From an uncultured Gardnerella sp. (GTDB taxonomy: Bacteria; Actinomycetota; Actinomycetes; Actinomycetales; Bifidobacteriaceae): 64,000 nt of DNA. A program made the translations under genes and the position numbers. Below, piece by piece: positions 9,266 to 18,113 of this stretch (positions are counted from its first letter, which is position 1; each line of letters opens with the position of its first letter). The notes beneath the pieces are model-generated. The model was not told the origin of the DNA. It ran no database searches and saw only the letters and a program-made list of their open reading frames with translations. The DNA lies in NCBI GenBank assembly GCA_947289115.1, contig CAMYPG010000003.1, forward strand, positions 32,027 to 96,026, given 5' to 3'.

Positions 9266-9379
9266 TTCCTTCAGTCGCTTTGGCTGTTAAAGGTTTTAAC
9301 CACAGGCGCGTATTTTTGTTGCGAAGTGTTAGTAAGTTGCCCAATAGTTAAGTTAAGAACTTTAAGAGTTGGGGGATTT

Positions 9380-10201
9380 ATGGAAGACTTTGGGCAGAAT
9401 TTTGGGCAGAATTATGCGCATAATTTTAGGTTTAATAAGCCTGCGTCTGATTTGCCTCGGAGACGAATTGCAACGTCTTTAGAAGAATTTTCTAACAGCA
9501 ATTTTGGTAAAAATTTTAGTGACGACTATTGCGAAAAAGCTTGTAATTCTTTTGATGAAGAAATTATAAGTAGCAAAACTTCTCCTAGATTTCACATGAA
9601 GCCTGTACATACGCTTGCTTTAATGCTGATACTAGTTGCAGCTCTTTGTGCAAGCCTGACAATGCTCATTTCTCAATCCTTAACATATCAACGAGTTCAG
9701 AACGAAAAAGCAGGCGCGTTTGCAATAGAAAACGACGATACTAGTCGCGAAAAGTCTTCTTTTAATAATGTAAAAGATAAGAATAAAAATGATGATGAAG
9801 AAAAAAGCGTAAGTAATGAAAGCGACGAAAACAGCGGAGGTGACGGAAGTGACGGAGATGACGTAAGCAAAGGCAACGGCGGCAGTAAAGGCAACAGAGG
9901 AAGTAAAGGCAACAGAGGAAGTAAAGGTGACAGTAACGACAAAAGCGACAGTAATAACAAAAGCGACAAAAGCAACGAGAATACTGCTTCTCATCAAAGT
10001 AACACTGGCAGAATCAATATAAACACTGCAACGCTTGATCAACTACAAACCTTAAAAGGAATCGGCCCCAAAACTGCTGCGCGCATTATTGCTCAGCGTA
10101 AAAGAGTTGGTTATTTTCGCAGTTTAGAAGATTTGATGCAAATTAAAGGAATTGGACCTAAAACCTTGAATAAATTCCGTGGGAATGTTGACGTCAAATA
10201 G
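9380..10201 (+). CDS. comEA: ComEA-like DNA-binding competence protein (helix-hairpin-helix)
   Basis: A membrane-anchored DNA receptor of the transformation machinery; 273 residues. One hydrophobic anchor lies near 80-105 (LALMLILVAALCASLTML). A long Gly/Ser/Asp/Lys/Asn-rich low-complexity spacer with SKGNRG repeats follows at about 140-200. The C-terminal helix-hairpin-helix pair (INTATLDQLQTLKGIGPKTA...LMQIKGIGPKTLNKF) is at 211-270. I see no SLBB domain, unlike many ComEA proteins. ATG 9380 is chosen because GGGGG lies four bases upstream and the frame further upstream runs through a dispersed repeat. It ends seven bases before comEC, so the two form an operon. Confidence 0.85.
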   Translation: MEDFGQNFGQNYAHNFRFNKPASDLPRRRIATSLEEFSNSNFGKNFSDDYCEKACNSFDEEIISSKTSPRFHMKPVHTLALMLILVAALCASLTMLISQSLTYQRVQNEKAGAFAIENDDTSREKSSFNNVKDKNKNDDEEKSVSNESDENSGGDGSDGDDVSKGNGGSKGNRGSKGNRGSKGDSNDKSDSNNKSDKSNENTASHQSNTGRININTATLDQLQTLKGIGPKTAARIIAQRKRVGYFRSLEDLMQIKGIGPKTLNKFRGNVDVK

Positions 10202-10208
10202 GTGAATT

Positions 10209-11900
10209 ATGCGAGAAAACGTAGAAAAAGTAGAAAACGTTTCTGGAAGTCGTGACTTTCGTATGATTCCTGTTGCTGCAGCGTGCTGGGCTGGGTGCTT
10301 AATTGGAAAATTCTTATGCAATTTTACTATAATTTATTGCATTTCAATAGTTTTATTCAATGCAACTATAGTTTCGATTTTTATATTTTGCAAAAAATTT
10401 AAGTTTTTTATATGGCGCAGAACAGTTTTAGTAATAATAAACGTTTTTGTAGCTGCGTGCATGCTTTCGTACATAACTCAATATGTGATATCTGGTGACG
10501 TTATTATGCGAGAAATACGCGGCAATAATCCTACTAAAGCACTGTATTTTCAAGGAAATAATGCCGAGCGCGCGCGATTTGCAGAATTTACAGTAGTTGC
10601 TCCTGTGCGCTCGTCTAGAAGTTTTAAAGGAGATTGCCAAGCTAATGTTCAAGTGCATAAGTTTGATGCGCAAAAAAGTTACGTTCAAGCGCGACTGTAT
10701 GCGTATTCGCCAATATGCAAGCAACTTAGCTATGGTTCGAGCCTAAGCGTTCCTGTTAGCGTGAAAGCTTCGAGATTTGATAGTAGTAAGCCTGAATTGC
10801 ATGTAGAAAAAACTCAACGAAACTTGCATGTTGTACAAGACTCAGACTTTTGGCATAAAGCTGTTAGTAATTTGTGGAAATCGTTTTATGACGTAACAAA
10901 TAAGCTCGATATGCAAGGCAGAATGTTGGTTCCTGGAGTAACTGTTGGCATGCTTGGACAAGAATATGTGCCAGTAGAGGATGCAAGTTCACTTGAGCCG
11001 GTCGACGAAACTTATGCGAATATGACGCGTCAACATTTTCAACATGCTGGAATCATGCATGTTATGGCAGTTTCAGGTGGGCACTTTTTGCTACTTAGTA
11101 TGATTATTCGCAAGTTTTGCGCACGATTACTGTTGCCTCATTGGTCTACATCTTTAATACAAATTACGTTGCAAATTGCTTTGGCTGCAATAGTTTACCC
11201 TTCTGCATCTGTGCTTCGAGCGTTAATTATGGGAATAATATCCGCTGTTGCATGGTGTTGTAAACGACCATACCAGTCAGCTAGTGCTTTAAGTTGGACT
11301 GTTATAGGCGTGCTTGTGGTAAATCCCTCATACGCTTGGGACTATGCTTTTGCTCTTTCTTCCGCAGCAACTTTGGGAATTGTTGTTATGGGAGTGCCGA
11401 TTTCTAAAACGCTTGCAAAATATATGCCATCTTGTGTTGCTTCTGCGCTAGCTATAACGCTTTCTGCACAATTTTGGACTATGCCAGTGCAAATTCTTAT
11501 GCAACCGGAAGTGTCATTTATGTCTGTGCCAGCTAATCTAATAGTTGCGCCTCTTATGGATTGGGCAACAGTGTGCGGCTTAATTTCACTAGTTTGTGCG
11601 AGCTTTAACGATGGATTATCGCTTATTTTCGCTAGAGCTTCATCAATTGGAACAAGCTTTATGCAAAAGTGCGCGTGTTGGTGCGATGAAGTATCTTTTG
11701 GCGTGTTTCCATGGATAAAAGGTGCTGCAGGAGCGTGGGCAATGTTGTGTGCAGAATTTGTGATATTGGCTTTGTTTATGTTAGCTTTGCGCGCTTTTCG
11801 CAATAAGTATTATGCTCAAAGAGCTAGCATAATTGGTCAACTGTGGTCTGCTTCGGCAAAGCGAACGTTACGAGAAGCAGAGAAAATTTTCGAAGAGTAG
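10209..11900 (+). CDS. comEC: ComEC/Rec2-type DNA-uptake channel, without a metallo-beta-lactamase domain
   Basis: A polytopic membrane protein of 563 residues expected to form the channel for incoming DNA. Four N-terminal membrane segments lead into an extracellular part. The competence domain follows (GMLGQEYVPVEDASSLEPVD, then HFQHAGIMHVMAVSGGHFLLLS near 275-300) with many membrane helices to about 540. The protein stops after the competence domain, so the C-terminal metallo-beta-lactamase domain of Bacillus ComEC is absent. GGTG lies five bases before the ATG. It is coupled to comEA. Confidence 0.88.
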   Translation: MRENVEKVENVSGSRDFRMIPVAAACWAGCLIGKFLCNFTIIYCISIVLFNATIVSIFIFCKKFKFFIWRRTVLVIINVFVAACMLSYITQYVISGDVIMREIRGNNPTKALYFQGNNAERARFAEFTVVAPVRSSRSFKGDCQANVQVHKFDAQKSYVQARLYAYSPICKQLSYGSSLSVPVSVKASRFDSSKPELHVEKTQRNLHVVQDSDFWHKAVSNLWKSFYDVTNKLDMQGRMLVPGVTVGMLGQEYVPVEDASSLEPVDETYANMTRQHFQHAGIMHVMAVSGGHFLLLSMIIRKFCARLLLPHWSTSLIQITLQIALAAIVYPSASVLRALIMGIISAVAWCCKRPYQSASALSWTVIGVLVVNPSYAWDYAFALSSAATLGIVVMGVPISKTLAKYMPSCVASALAITLSAQFWTMPVQILMQPEVSFMSVPANLIVAPLMDWATVCGLISLVCASFNDGLSLIFARASSIGTSFMQKCACWCDEVSFGVFPWIKGAAGAWAMLCAEFVILALFMLALRAFRNKYYAQRASIIGQLWSASAKRTLREAEKIFEE

Positions 11901-11966
11901 CAAACACGCACGCATATTCGAATGCAATATTATGATGGTTAAGAGTTGGTTGGTTTAAGGAGCATT

Positions 11967-12965
11967 ATGGCAGCAAATGATAAGCGTGCGCAACGCGTTA
12001 TGCCAGTTACGCTGGTAGTTGGAGGTGACGCTTACTTAAACGAGCTCAATGCTCGAAATGTGCGTGAAAAAGTTCAAAAAAGTGCTCCGGATGCTGAAAT
12101 TATTGAACTCGATGCGTCAACTGCGGATCAGTACGCATTTGACGAAGCTGTAGGTCCTTCGCTTTTCGGTGACGGAACGATTGTAATAATAAATAATTTG
12201 CAACAAGCAGACGAGTCTTTAGTAGACGCAATCGAAAATTTCTGCAAACAAGCGCAAAATAGTGAAAATAATTTTGTAGACTCTTCTGCAACTTGGGTTA
12301 TTGCACGTCACGAAGGTGGGCTTAAAGGAAAGTCTATTATTACGCGCCTTACGAAAGCTGGCGCAAACACAATTACAGTACCGGATCTTAAAAAAGACGA
12401 TGCAAAGCTCAATTTCGTTATGAGCATATTTGAGCGTCACAATCGAAGCGTTGAGCCTCAAGCAGCACAACGTCTTGTGTCAGTTTTGGGAAGTAAAACG
12501 GGAGAGCTTGCAGCATTATGCTCGCAATTATGCTTCGACTATGACGATAATCCAATAACGCTTGATATTGTCGATCGATACTTGGTTGCAGATCCGCAAG
12601 TTACCGGCTTTTTTGTTGCAGATAAAGCTGTTGCAGGTCATGCAGGTTCTGCTGTGCTTGCAGCAAGAACTGCAATTGCTCAAGGAGTTGACGCCATAGC
12701 TTTAATAGGTGCTTTGGCTGCAAAAGTACGCGTAATTGCGCTCGCAATGGCAATTCGCAACGGCACGATTTCTAGTGCTGAAGCGAAAGTAAACCCGTGG
12801 GCTCTGAAAATGGCAATGCGTCAGCTTGCTGGATGGAATAGTGCAGGTGCTTCTCAATGTTTGCAATCTTTAGCTTGGGTGGATGAGCAGTGCAAAGGCG
12901 GATCTAGTGACGCGAATTATGCGCTTGAAAAATGTATTATGCTCATTGCGTCTCGAGGAAATTAG
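11967..12965 (+). CDS. holA: DNA polymerase III delta subunit
   Basis: Clamp-loader subunit that opens the beta clamp; 332 residues. The N-terminal TLVVGGDAYLNELNARNVREKV, a middle domain WVIARHEGGLKGKSIITRL, and the C-terminal collar region are in family order. The frame is open from 11946, but ATG 11967 has AAGGAG five bases upstream. It follows comEC after 66 bases, an arrangement common in actinobacteria and firmicutes (comEA-comEC-holA). Confidence 0.93.
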   Translation: MAANDKRAQRVMPVTLVVGGDAYLNELNARNVREKVQKSAPDAEIIELDASTADQYAFDEAVGPSLFGDGTIVIINNLQQADESLVDAIENFCKQAQNSENNFVDSSATWVIARHEGGLKGKSIITRLTKAGANTITVPDLKKDDAKLNFVMSIFERHNRSVEPQAAQRLVSVLGSKTGELAALCSQLCFDYDDNPITLDIVDRYLVADPQVTGFFVADKAVAGHAGSAVLAARTAIAQGVDAIALIGALAAKVRVIALAMAIRNGTISSAEAKVNPWALKMAMRQLAGWNSAGASQCLQSLAWVDEQCKGGSSDANYALEKCIMLIASRGN

Positions 12966-13063
12966 AAAGCGTAAATTAAGAATCGTAATTAAGAATCGTA
13001 AATAAGAATCGTAAATAAGAAACGTAAATAAGAAACGTAAATTAAGAACTGCAAATTAGAAAG
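12966..13063. repeat. short tandem repeats of about 13 bases in the holA-tsaE spacer
   Basis: Six or so head-to-tail units of the form GTAAATAAGAATC (13-14 bases, drifting to GTAAATAAGAAAC) fill the whole spacer directly after the holA stop codon. The unit is not a multiple of three and carries TAA, so every frame is closed. Confidence 0.7.
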
Positions 13064-13066
13064 ATT

Positions 13067-13648
13067 GTGTTAGGTATGAAAGAAGAAACGGTGTTAGAAC
13101 AGCAAAAAGTTTGTACTGTGCCTACGGATACTGATATGCGCGAGCTTGGTAAAGCTGTGGCAAAACTAGTTAAAGAAGGCGACGTTTTGCTGCTTTCTGG
13201 TCCTCTTGGGGCTGGTAAAACAACGTTCGCTCAAGGTTTTGGCGCAGGGCTTTCAATTAGTGAGCCGATTGTGTCTCCAACTTTTACGATTGCGCGCGAA
13301 TTGCATGGCACTTTTGCGGATGGTAAGTCGGCGACGTTAATTCACGTTGACGCTTACCGTTTGGGTGGCGAAGATTTTGCTCCGGGGCAAGATACTGTTT
13401 CGCGTTTGCTTGACGAGCTTGAATCTTTGGGGCTTGACGAAGCTTTGGAAGAGCCGGGAGACGGCACTGTTGTGCTTATGGAGTGGGGTGAGCAAATGGC
13501 TGGAGTGCTTGCTGCTGAGCGTTTAGAAGTTCATATTGCAAGACCTATTGATTCTTCGCAAGTAGACGATTTTACTAGCGACGGTGAGCGAATCGTAACT
13601 TTGAAAGCTGTCGGCAAGGATTGGCTTAATCGACTTGCAAAATTGTAA
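13067..13648 (+). CDS. tsaE: tRNA threonylcarbamoyladenosine biosynthesis ATPase TsaE
   Basis: ATPase that supports TsaB/TsaD in making t6A at position 37 of ANN-decoding tRNAs. About 190 residues. Walker A is GPLGAGKTT near 46-54, followed by SPTFTIARE and the HVDAYRL motif, then LMEWGEQ near 140. The start is uncertain: GTG 13067 or ATG 13076 are both possible and neither has a strong Shine-Dalgarno sequence. It heads the tsaE-tsaB-rimI-tsaD group. Confidence 0.93.
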   Translation: MLGMKEETVLEQQKVCTVPTDTDMRELGKAVAKLVKEGDVLLLSGPLGAGKTTFAQGFGAGLSISEPIVSPTFTIARELHGTFADGKSATLIHVDAYRLGGEDFAPGQDTVSRLLDELESLGLDEALEEPGDGTVVLMEWGEQMAGVLAAERLEVHIARPIDSSQVDDFTSDGERIVTLKAVGKDWLNRLAKL

Positions 13649-13761
13649 TTAAGAAATAGGCAGAGTAATACGCGAGTAATACATAAGTAAATAACGCAGT
13701 AAATAACGCAAGTTGTGCTAAGCGAGTAAGCTAGTCTGGTACGTGATTTCGAGGAATAAAT

Positions 13762-14589
13762 ATGAGTAATACGCTGATTATTGACACATCATTTGGCTCT
13801 ACTGTCGGAATTGTGGGTCATGAGCCGATTGTTGAAACCGACTCGCGCACTCACGTGGAGCGTTTACAAGTAAATATTGCAAAAGTTGTGGAGGACGCGG
13901 GACTTAAGCCTTCGGATATTGATCGCGTGGTTGTGGGAGTAGGTCCTGCTCCTTTTACTGGTCTTCGCGCGGGATTGGTTGCAGCGAAAGCGATCGCGTT
14001 TGCAAATAATGCTGAAATTTTGGGGTGTGATAGTCTTCTTCCTCAAAGTTTGATGATGCGTTCTGGCGCGTTCGAAGAAGCTCGCAAAAATGGCAGTATA
14101 GAGAAGGGTTTTCTACTAAATCTTCCGAATGATGCTGATTCTTGCGACTCTAATATTCGTCACTACGTGCTTTCACTAAATGATGCGCGCCGTCGCCAAG
14201 TGTACATGTCCTTGTATGACGGCGAAGGCAATGCGCTGATAAATATGGATATTGACTATCCGCAAAATGTTGTGGCTCGTGTGAATGAGTATTTAGCAAG
14301 CAAAAATTGCGAAAATTATTGCGTGGATGTGCTCGGTCACGGTGCTAAAAAATACGTTGAAGATTGGCGCAATATTGCCAATGTTGGCGTTATTGCTGAA
14401 GTTTGCGCGCTTGACTTGGGTGTGCAAGGTTTGCAAATTTTCGAGCAATGCTCTTTGGAATGTGCAAATAAAGATGAGTACGTAAAAGCTGTTGAACCGC
14501 TGTATTTGCGCCGTCCGGACGTGTCTGTGCCAAATCCGCTTAAGCATGTGCTTGGCTCTGGCGAAGCGAATAAGGCAAAAGAGAAATAG
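13762..14589 (+). CDS. tsaB: tRNA threonylcarbamoyladenosine biosynthesis protein TsaB
   Basis: ASKHA-fold partner and scaffold of TsaD; 275 residues. LIIDTSFGSTVGIV at the N-terminus and VGVGPAPFTGLRAGLVAAKAIAF near 60-80 are the family signature. GAGG lies seven bases before the ATG. The 113-base spacer from tsaE again contains short AT-rich direct repeats (GTAAATAACGCA twice). It lies 25 bases before rimI. Confidence 0.93.
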   Translation: MSNTLIIDTSFGSTVGIVGHEPIVETDSRTHVERLQVNIAKVVEDAGLKPSDIDRVVVGVGPAPFTGLRAGLVAAKAIAFANNAEILGCDSLLPQSLMMRSGAFEEARKNGSIEKGFLLNLPNDADSCDSNIRHYVLSLNDARRRQVYMSLYDGEGNALINMDIDYPQNVVARVNEYLASKNCENYCVDVLGHGAKKYVEDWRNIANVGVIAEVCALDLGVQGLQIFEQCSLECANKDEYVKAVEPLYLRRPDVSVPNPLKHVLGSGEANKAKEK

Positions 14590-14614
14590 AAGCGTTTTAA
14601 CGATTTGAGTAATT

Positions 14615-15145
14615 ATGATTGTTGATATAACGCGTTCTCAATTTCCAGCAGTAGCCGAGAATTGCAATATAGTTCCAAAGTGCGATTTTACTTGCGATGA
14701 GGTAGCGCAAAAAATAGCGCCTATTGAAGCTGACTTGTTTGGCAAAGGCTCATGGAATGAGAGCATGATTTCGCAAGAATTACAAGCTCCTATGCGCGCG
14801 TATTACGCTCAAATCGACGAAAATACGCATACATTATGCGGGTATGCTGGCTACTGGTTTGACGGCGATGACGCGCAAATAATGACAATTGGCGTTGCAA
14901 AACAATATCAACGAAAAAGCATAGCCTCTAAGCTTTTGTTGACAATGATTAAAACTGCAAAACAAATTGGTGCTAAACGCATGCTGCTAGAAGTGCGAGT
15001 TGACAATGTTCCTGCGCTCGCGTTGTATGAACGTTTTGGTTTTAAGAAAATGGGTTTGCGAAAACGTTACTATCAGCCGGAAGGTGTGGATGCGTACACA
15101 ATGTGCGCTGATCTAACCGCAAAAAATAACGGAACTGAGGAATAA
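14615..15145 (+). CDS. rimI: ribosomal-protein-alanine N-acetyltransferase RimI-like (GNAT)
   Basis: GNAT-fold acetyltransferase expected to acetylate the N-terminus of ribosomal protein S18; 176 residues. The acetyl-CoA loop is degenerate (QYQRKSIASKLL near 108, where RGKGIG is usual). ALALYERFGFKKMGLRKRYY near 145-165 is the typical RimI C-terminal signature. The position between tsaB and tsaD is the standard actinobacterial order. The stop codon sits inside the first of three tandem ten-base repeats that lead to tsaD. Confidence 0.85.
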   Translation: MIVDITRSQFPAVAENCNIVPKCDFTCDEVAQKIAPIEADLFGKGSWNESMISQELQAPMRAYYAQIDENTHTLCGYAGYWFDGDDAQIMTIGVAKQYQRKSIASKLLLTMIKTAKQIGAKRMLLEVRVDNVPALALYERFGFKKMGLRKRYYQPEGVDAYTMCADLTAKNNGTEE

Positions 15146-15165
15146 CGAGGAATAACGAGGAATAA
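15136..15165 (+). repeat. three tandem CGAGGAATAA-type units carrying the rimI stop and the tsaD Shine-Dalgarno sequence
   Basis: TGAGGAATAA, CGAGGAATAA, CGAGGAATAA run head to tail. The first unit contains the rimI stop codon TAA, and each unit contains GAGG. The last unit is correctly spaced to the tsaD ATG at 15167. It may let ribosomes re-initiate or may only be slippage. Confidence 0.75.
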
Positions 15166-15166
15166 A

Positions 15167-16210
15167 ATGAGCGAAGCAATCGTATTGGGAATTGAATCAA
15201 CTTGTGACGAAACTGCCGCAGCTATTGTGCGCGGACGCACGCTGGTGTCAAATGTGGTGGCATCTTCAATGCAAGAGCATGCGCGCTACGGCGGTGTGAT
15301 TCCAGAAATTGCTTCTCGTGCGCACGCTGAAGCTTTTGTGCCGGTTGTTTCTAAAGCTTTAGCAGACGCAAACATGGATTTAAGCGATGTTGACGCGATT
15401 GCAGTAAGCGCAGGTCCTGGTCTTGCTGGCTGCTTAGCTGTGGGAGTTTCGGGAGCTAAAGCATTAGCTTGGGCTGCAAATAAGCCGATTTATGGTATTA
15501 ATCATGTAATTGGGCATATTGCAGTAACGCAATTGCAATTCGGCGATGTGCCGGAAGATGTACTTGCTTTAATTGTTTCCGGCGGTCACACTTCGCTTCT
15601 TCACGTGAACGATATTGCTAAAAGTATTGACGTTGTTGGCACAACTTTGGACGATGCTGCCGGCGAGTGCTTTGATAAGGTTGCGCGATTGCTTGGATTC
15701 CCATACCCGGGTGGTCCTCATATTGATAGGCATGGAAGGCTTGGAAATCCGAATACTTTGAAAGTTCCGCAAGGTTTAACGCAAGGTCGTTCCGGCAAAG
15801 AGCATCCGTACGATTTCAGCTTCTCGGGTGTAAAAACTGCTGTTGCTCGTTGGGTTGAAGCGCGTGAAGCTCAGGGTCTTGAAATTCCAGTTGATGACGT
15901 GTGTGCTTCTTTGGCTAATTCTGTGGCGGAAGTGCTTTCTAGAAAAGCTATGATGGGCTGCGAGCAGTACGGTTCTAAAACGCTTATGATTGGTGGCGGA
16001 TTCTCCGCTAATTCGCAGCTTCGCGAGCATTTGTTGGCTTGCGGCAAGGAGCATGGAATTGAAGTGCGTTTGCCAGAGCTTAAGCTTTGCACGGATAACG
16101 GTGCGATGGTTGCAATGCTAGGCGTGAATTTGGTAGAAGCAGGGGTTCGTCCTTCTGCTCCTGATTTTGCAATCGATTCTGCTATGCCGCTTACGACGGT
16201 GAGCTTATAA
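15167..16210 (+). CDS. tsaD: tRNA N6-threonylcarbamoyltransferase TsaD
   Basis: Catalytic subunit transferring the threonylcarbamoyl group to A37 of tRNA; 347 residues. The N-terminal VLGIESTCDETAAAIV, the metal-binding HVIGHI near 112-116, GGHTSLLHV near 140 and the C-terminal CTDNGAMVA near 308 are all present. The Shine-Dalgarno sequence is the last GAGG of a tandem repeat. It is the last gene of the t6A group. Confidence 0.97.
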   Translation: MSEAIVLGIESTCDETAAAIVRGRTLVSNVVASSMQEHARYGGVIPEIASRAHAEAFVPVVSKALADANMDLSDVDAIAVSAGPGLAGCLAVGVSGAKALAWAANKPIYGINHVIGHIAVTQLQFGDVPEDVLALIVSGGHTSLLHVNDIAKSIDVVGTTLDDAAGECFDKVARLLGFPYPGGPHIDRHGRLGNPNTLKVPQGLTQGRSGKEHPYDFSFSGVKTAVARWVEAREAQGLEIPVDDVCASLANSVAEVLSRKAMMGCEQYGSKTLMIGGGFSANSQLREHLLACGKEHGIEVRLPELKLCTDNGAMVAMLGVNLVEAGVRPSAPDFAIDSAMPLTTVSL

Positions 16211-16270
16211 TAGTAGAAATAATAAAAGTCGCGCTAAGAAATCGTGCTCTAAAAATAAGTGAGGTGTTTT

Positions 16271-17407
16271 GTGCAGTCAGTTAATTCGCGTAGTGGAGTG
16301 TTACGAGTAGGTGAGAAGATTCAGTTCACCGATCGTAAAGGTAAGCGAATTACTGCACAGCTTGTTGCAGGCGGGGTTACGCAAACTGAGCACGGTCTTA
16401 TTTGTCACGACGACGTGATTGGTCAAAGCGAAGGCGTTGTAATTACTACTGTTAGCGCAAAGCGCGAAACGCAACAAACTATTGTTGATCCTTCTAAATC
16501 GTCCAACAAACCTTGGAAGGCGGCGCGCGCTATTGGTGGCTGGGATTATGTAGTTATGCGGCCGCGCATGGTTGACTACGTGCTTTCTATGCCTAGGGGT
16601 GCGCAAATTATGTATCCGAAAGATATTGCGCAAGTAATCGCTTTAGGAGATATTCGTTCTGGCATGCGCGTTTTGGAGTCGGGGGCAGGCTCTGGCGCGA
16701 TGAGCTTAAGCCTTTTGGACGCAGTTGGGGAGTGCGGAAAGCTTACTACGATTGAGCTTCGCCCGGATTTTGCACGAATTGCTGAATCTAACGCAACTTT
16801 GTACTACGGAAAGCGACCAGAATGGTGGAATTTGCTTACTGGCGATTTTGATTCTGTTGCAAAAACCTTAGATGCGCACAGCGTGGATCGCATTATGCTA
16901 GACATGCTTGACCCTTGGAATCGCCTTGAACAAGCACATCGCGTTATTGTGCCTGGAGGCGTGCTTATTGCGTATGTTACGACTACTACGCAAATGTCTC
17001 GCATGGCTGAAGCTTTGCGAGAAAGTGGCATGTGGACTGAGCCAGAAATTCAAGAAACATTGGAGCGCACTTGGAAAGCTCAAGGTTTGGCTGTGCGCCC
17101 GGATCACGCGATGATTGGTCACACTGGATTTTTGATTGTTTCACGCGCAATGGCTGAAGGTTTTAGTGCTTTGAAGAAGCGTGAACACGGTACTAAAGAT
17201 ACTGTGAGCGATATTGACGATATGACAGCAGAAGAGCGCGCTGAACAGTTGGAAGACTTGTCTTTGCGCGATATTTCGGATCGTAAATTGCGTAAAGTTT
17301 TACGTGATTTAGACGTGCAACTTGCGCAATTGCCGGAAGATTCGCAGTCGCAAGATTTGCAAGATTCGCAGTCTGCACAACAATCAGCGCATAATCAAGC
17401 TAAGTAG
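16271..17407 (+). CDS. trmI: tRNA (adenine-58-N1)-methyltransferase TrmI
   Basis: SAM-dependent methylation of A58 in tRNA; 378 residues from GTG 16271. VMRPRMVDYVLSMPRGAQIMYPKD precedes the SAM-binding motif VLESGAGSGAMSLSL near 132, then TIELRPDF and LDMLDPW near 205. A Gln/Ser-rich tail ends the protein. GTG 16271 is chosen because GAGGTG lies four bases upstream; the frame opens at 16259. It is followed after nine bases by the SixA-like gene, likely co-transcribed. Confidence 0.92.
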   Translation: MQSVNSRSGVLRVGEKIQFTDRKGKRITAQLVAGGVTQTEHGLICHDDVIGQSEGVVITTVSAKRETQQTIVDPSKSSNKPWKAARAIGGWDYVVMRPRMVDYVLSMPRGAQIMYPKDIAQVIALGDIRSGMRVLESGAGSGAMSLSLLDAVGECGKLTTIELRPDFARIAESNATLYYGKRPEWWNLLTGDFDSVAKTLDAHSVDRIMLDMLDPWNRLEQAHRVIVPGGVLIAYVTTTTQMSRMAEALRESGMWTEPEIQETLERTWKAQGLAVRPDHAMIGHTGFLIVSRAMAEGFSALKKREHGTKDTVSDIDDMTAEERAEQLEDLSLRDISDRKLRKVLRDLDVQLAQLPEDSQSQDLQDSQSAQQSAHNQAK

Positions 17408-17416
17408 GAGAGCATT

Positions 17417-17974
17417 ATGGCATCACCAATGAAAAAGCTTATGAAGAAAGCACATCATAGTAAGTACGTTTTGTTGCTGATGCGTCATGCGAAGGCTGAA
17501 GCTCCTGAAATGGGCGACGACTGGGGTCGTGGTCTTACTGATAAGGGCTTGAAGCAGGCGAAAATTATGGCAAAAGGCTTGGAATCTTTGAAGCTTGTGC
17601 CGAATTATATTGTGTGTTCTAGTGCGAATCGCACTGAGCAAACTTTGAAACGCATGTTGAAGCGTTTTGGCGACTCTCCTGTGGTTGAGTCGCGCAAAAG
17701 TCTTTATGATGGCGGCATGCAATCTGTTATGGACGAGTTGCAAGCGATTCGAGGCGATGTTCATACGACGATGATTGTTGGGCATGAGCCGACGATGTCG
17801 ATGGCTGCGCAGTGGCTTTCTTCGCCTGATTCGGATCCGGATGTGCTTGGGGCGATGCGTTTGGGGCTTGCTAATGCGTCGGTTGTGGTGCTTGTGTCTG
17901 ATCGTCCATTCGCGACTTGCGGCTTGCGCGGCGCCACGGCCCTCGCAATCCTTACGCCCAAATCCTTTGCCTAG
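17417..17974 (+). CDS. sixA: SixA-like histidine phosphatase (phosphoglycerate-mutase fold)
   Basis: A 185-residue cytoplasmic phosphatase of the RHG superfamily. The catalytic LLLMRHAKAE motif lies near 18-27, the second Arg and Ser in SSANRTEQT near 70, and the second catalytic His in VGHEPTM near 120. SixA dephosphorylates histidine-phosphotransfer proteins; the real substrate here is unknown. AGGAGAG lies five bases upstream of the ATG. Ending at 17974, it is followed by 457 bases of repeats and the metE leader. Confidence 0.85.
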   Translation: MASPMKKLMKKAHHSKYVLLLMRHAKAEAPEMGDDWGRGLTDKGLKQAKIMAKGLESLKLVPNYIVCSSANRTEQTLKRMLKRFGDSPVVESRKSLYDGGMQSVMDELQAIRGDVHTTMIVGHEPTMSMAAQWLSSPDSDPDVLGAMRLGLANASVVVLVSDRPFATCGLRGATALAILTPKSFA

Positions 17975-17992
17975 CTAAGAATGCGCTGATTT

Positions 17993-18047
17993 CTGTTGTT
18001 CAAGGCACACTAGCATCAGTGCTGCCGCCCACACCACGCCAAAAAAT
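17993..18047 (-). repeat. companion repeat module next to MITE-like copy 1
   Basis: About 55 bases (CTGTTGTTCAAGGCACACTA and on to CACACCACGCC). A related module in the opposite orientation follows the other two copies, at 21902-21972 and 57933-58003, so module and core probably form one composite repeat. It contains no gene. Confidence 0.5.
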
Positions 18048-18113
18048 AATCCCCCCGCTGCGCACCCACCCGTAGCTTAATTGCATAGTTTATGTTATTT
18101 TGATTGGTTTGTT

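Noticed and set aside
9206..9379. Longer N-terminus of ComEA starting MEVQWTSN
   Set aside because: These residues are a translation of the dispersed palindrome, which gives the same peptide at other copies; a good ribosome site points to ATG 9380.
8841..9379. Hidden small gene or tRNA in the leuS-comEA spacer
   Set aside because: Only repeat elements are visible; no cloverleaf, no ribosome site with a plausible frame.
10209..11900. ComEC truncated by a mutation
   Set aside because: The end is clean, followed by holA with its own ribosome site. ComEC forms without the metallo-beta-lactamase domain occur in related bacteria, so I treat it as natural.
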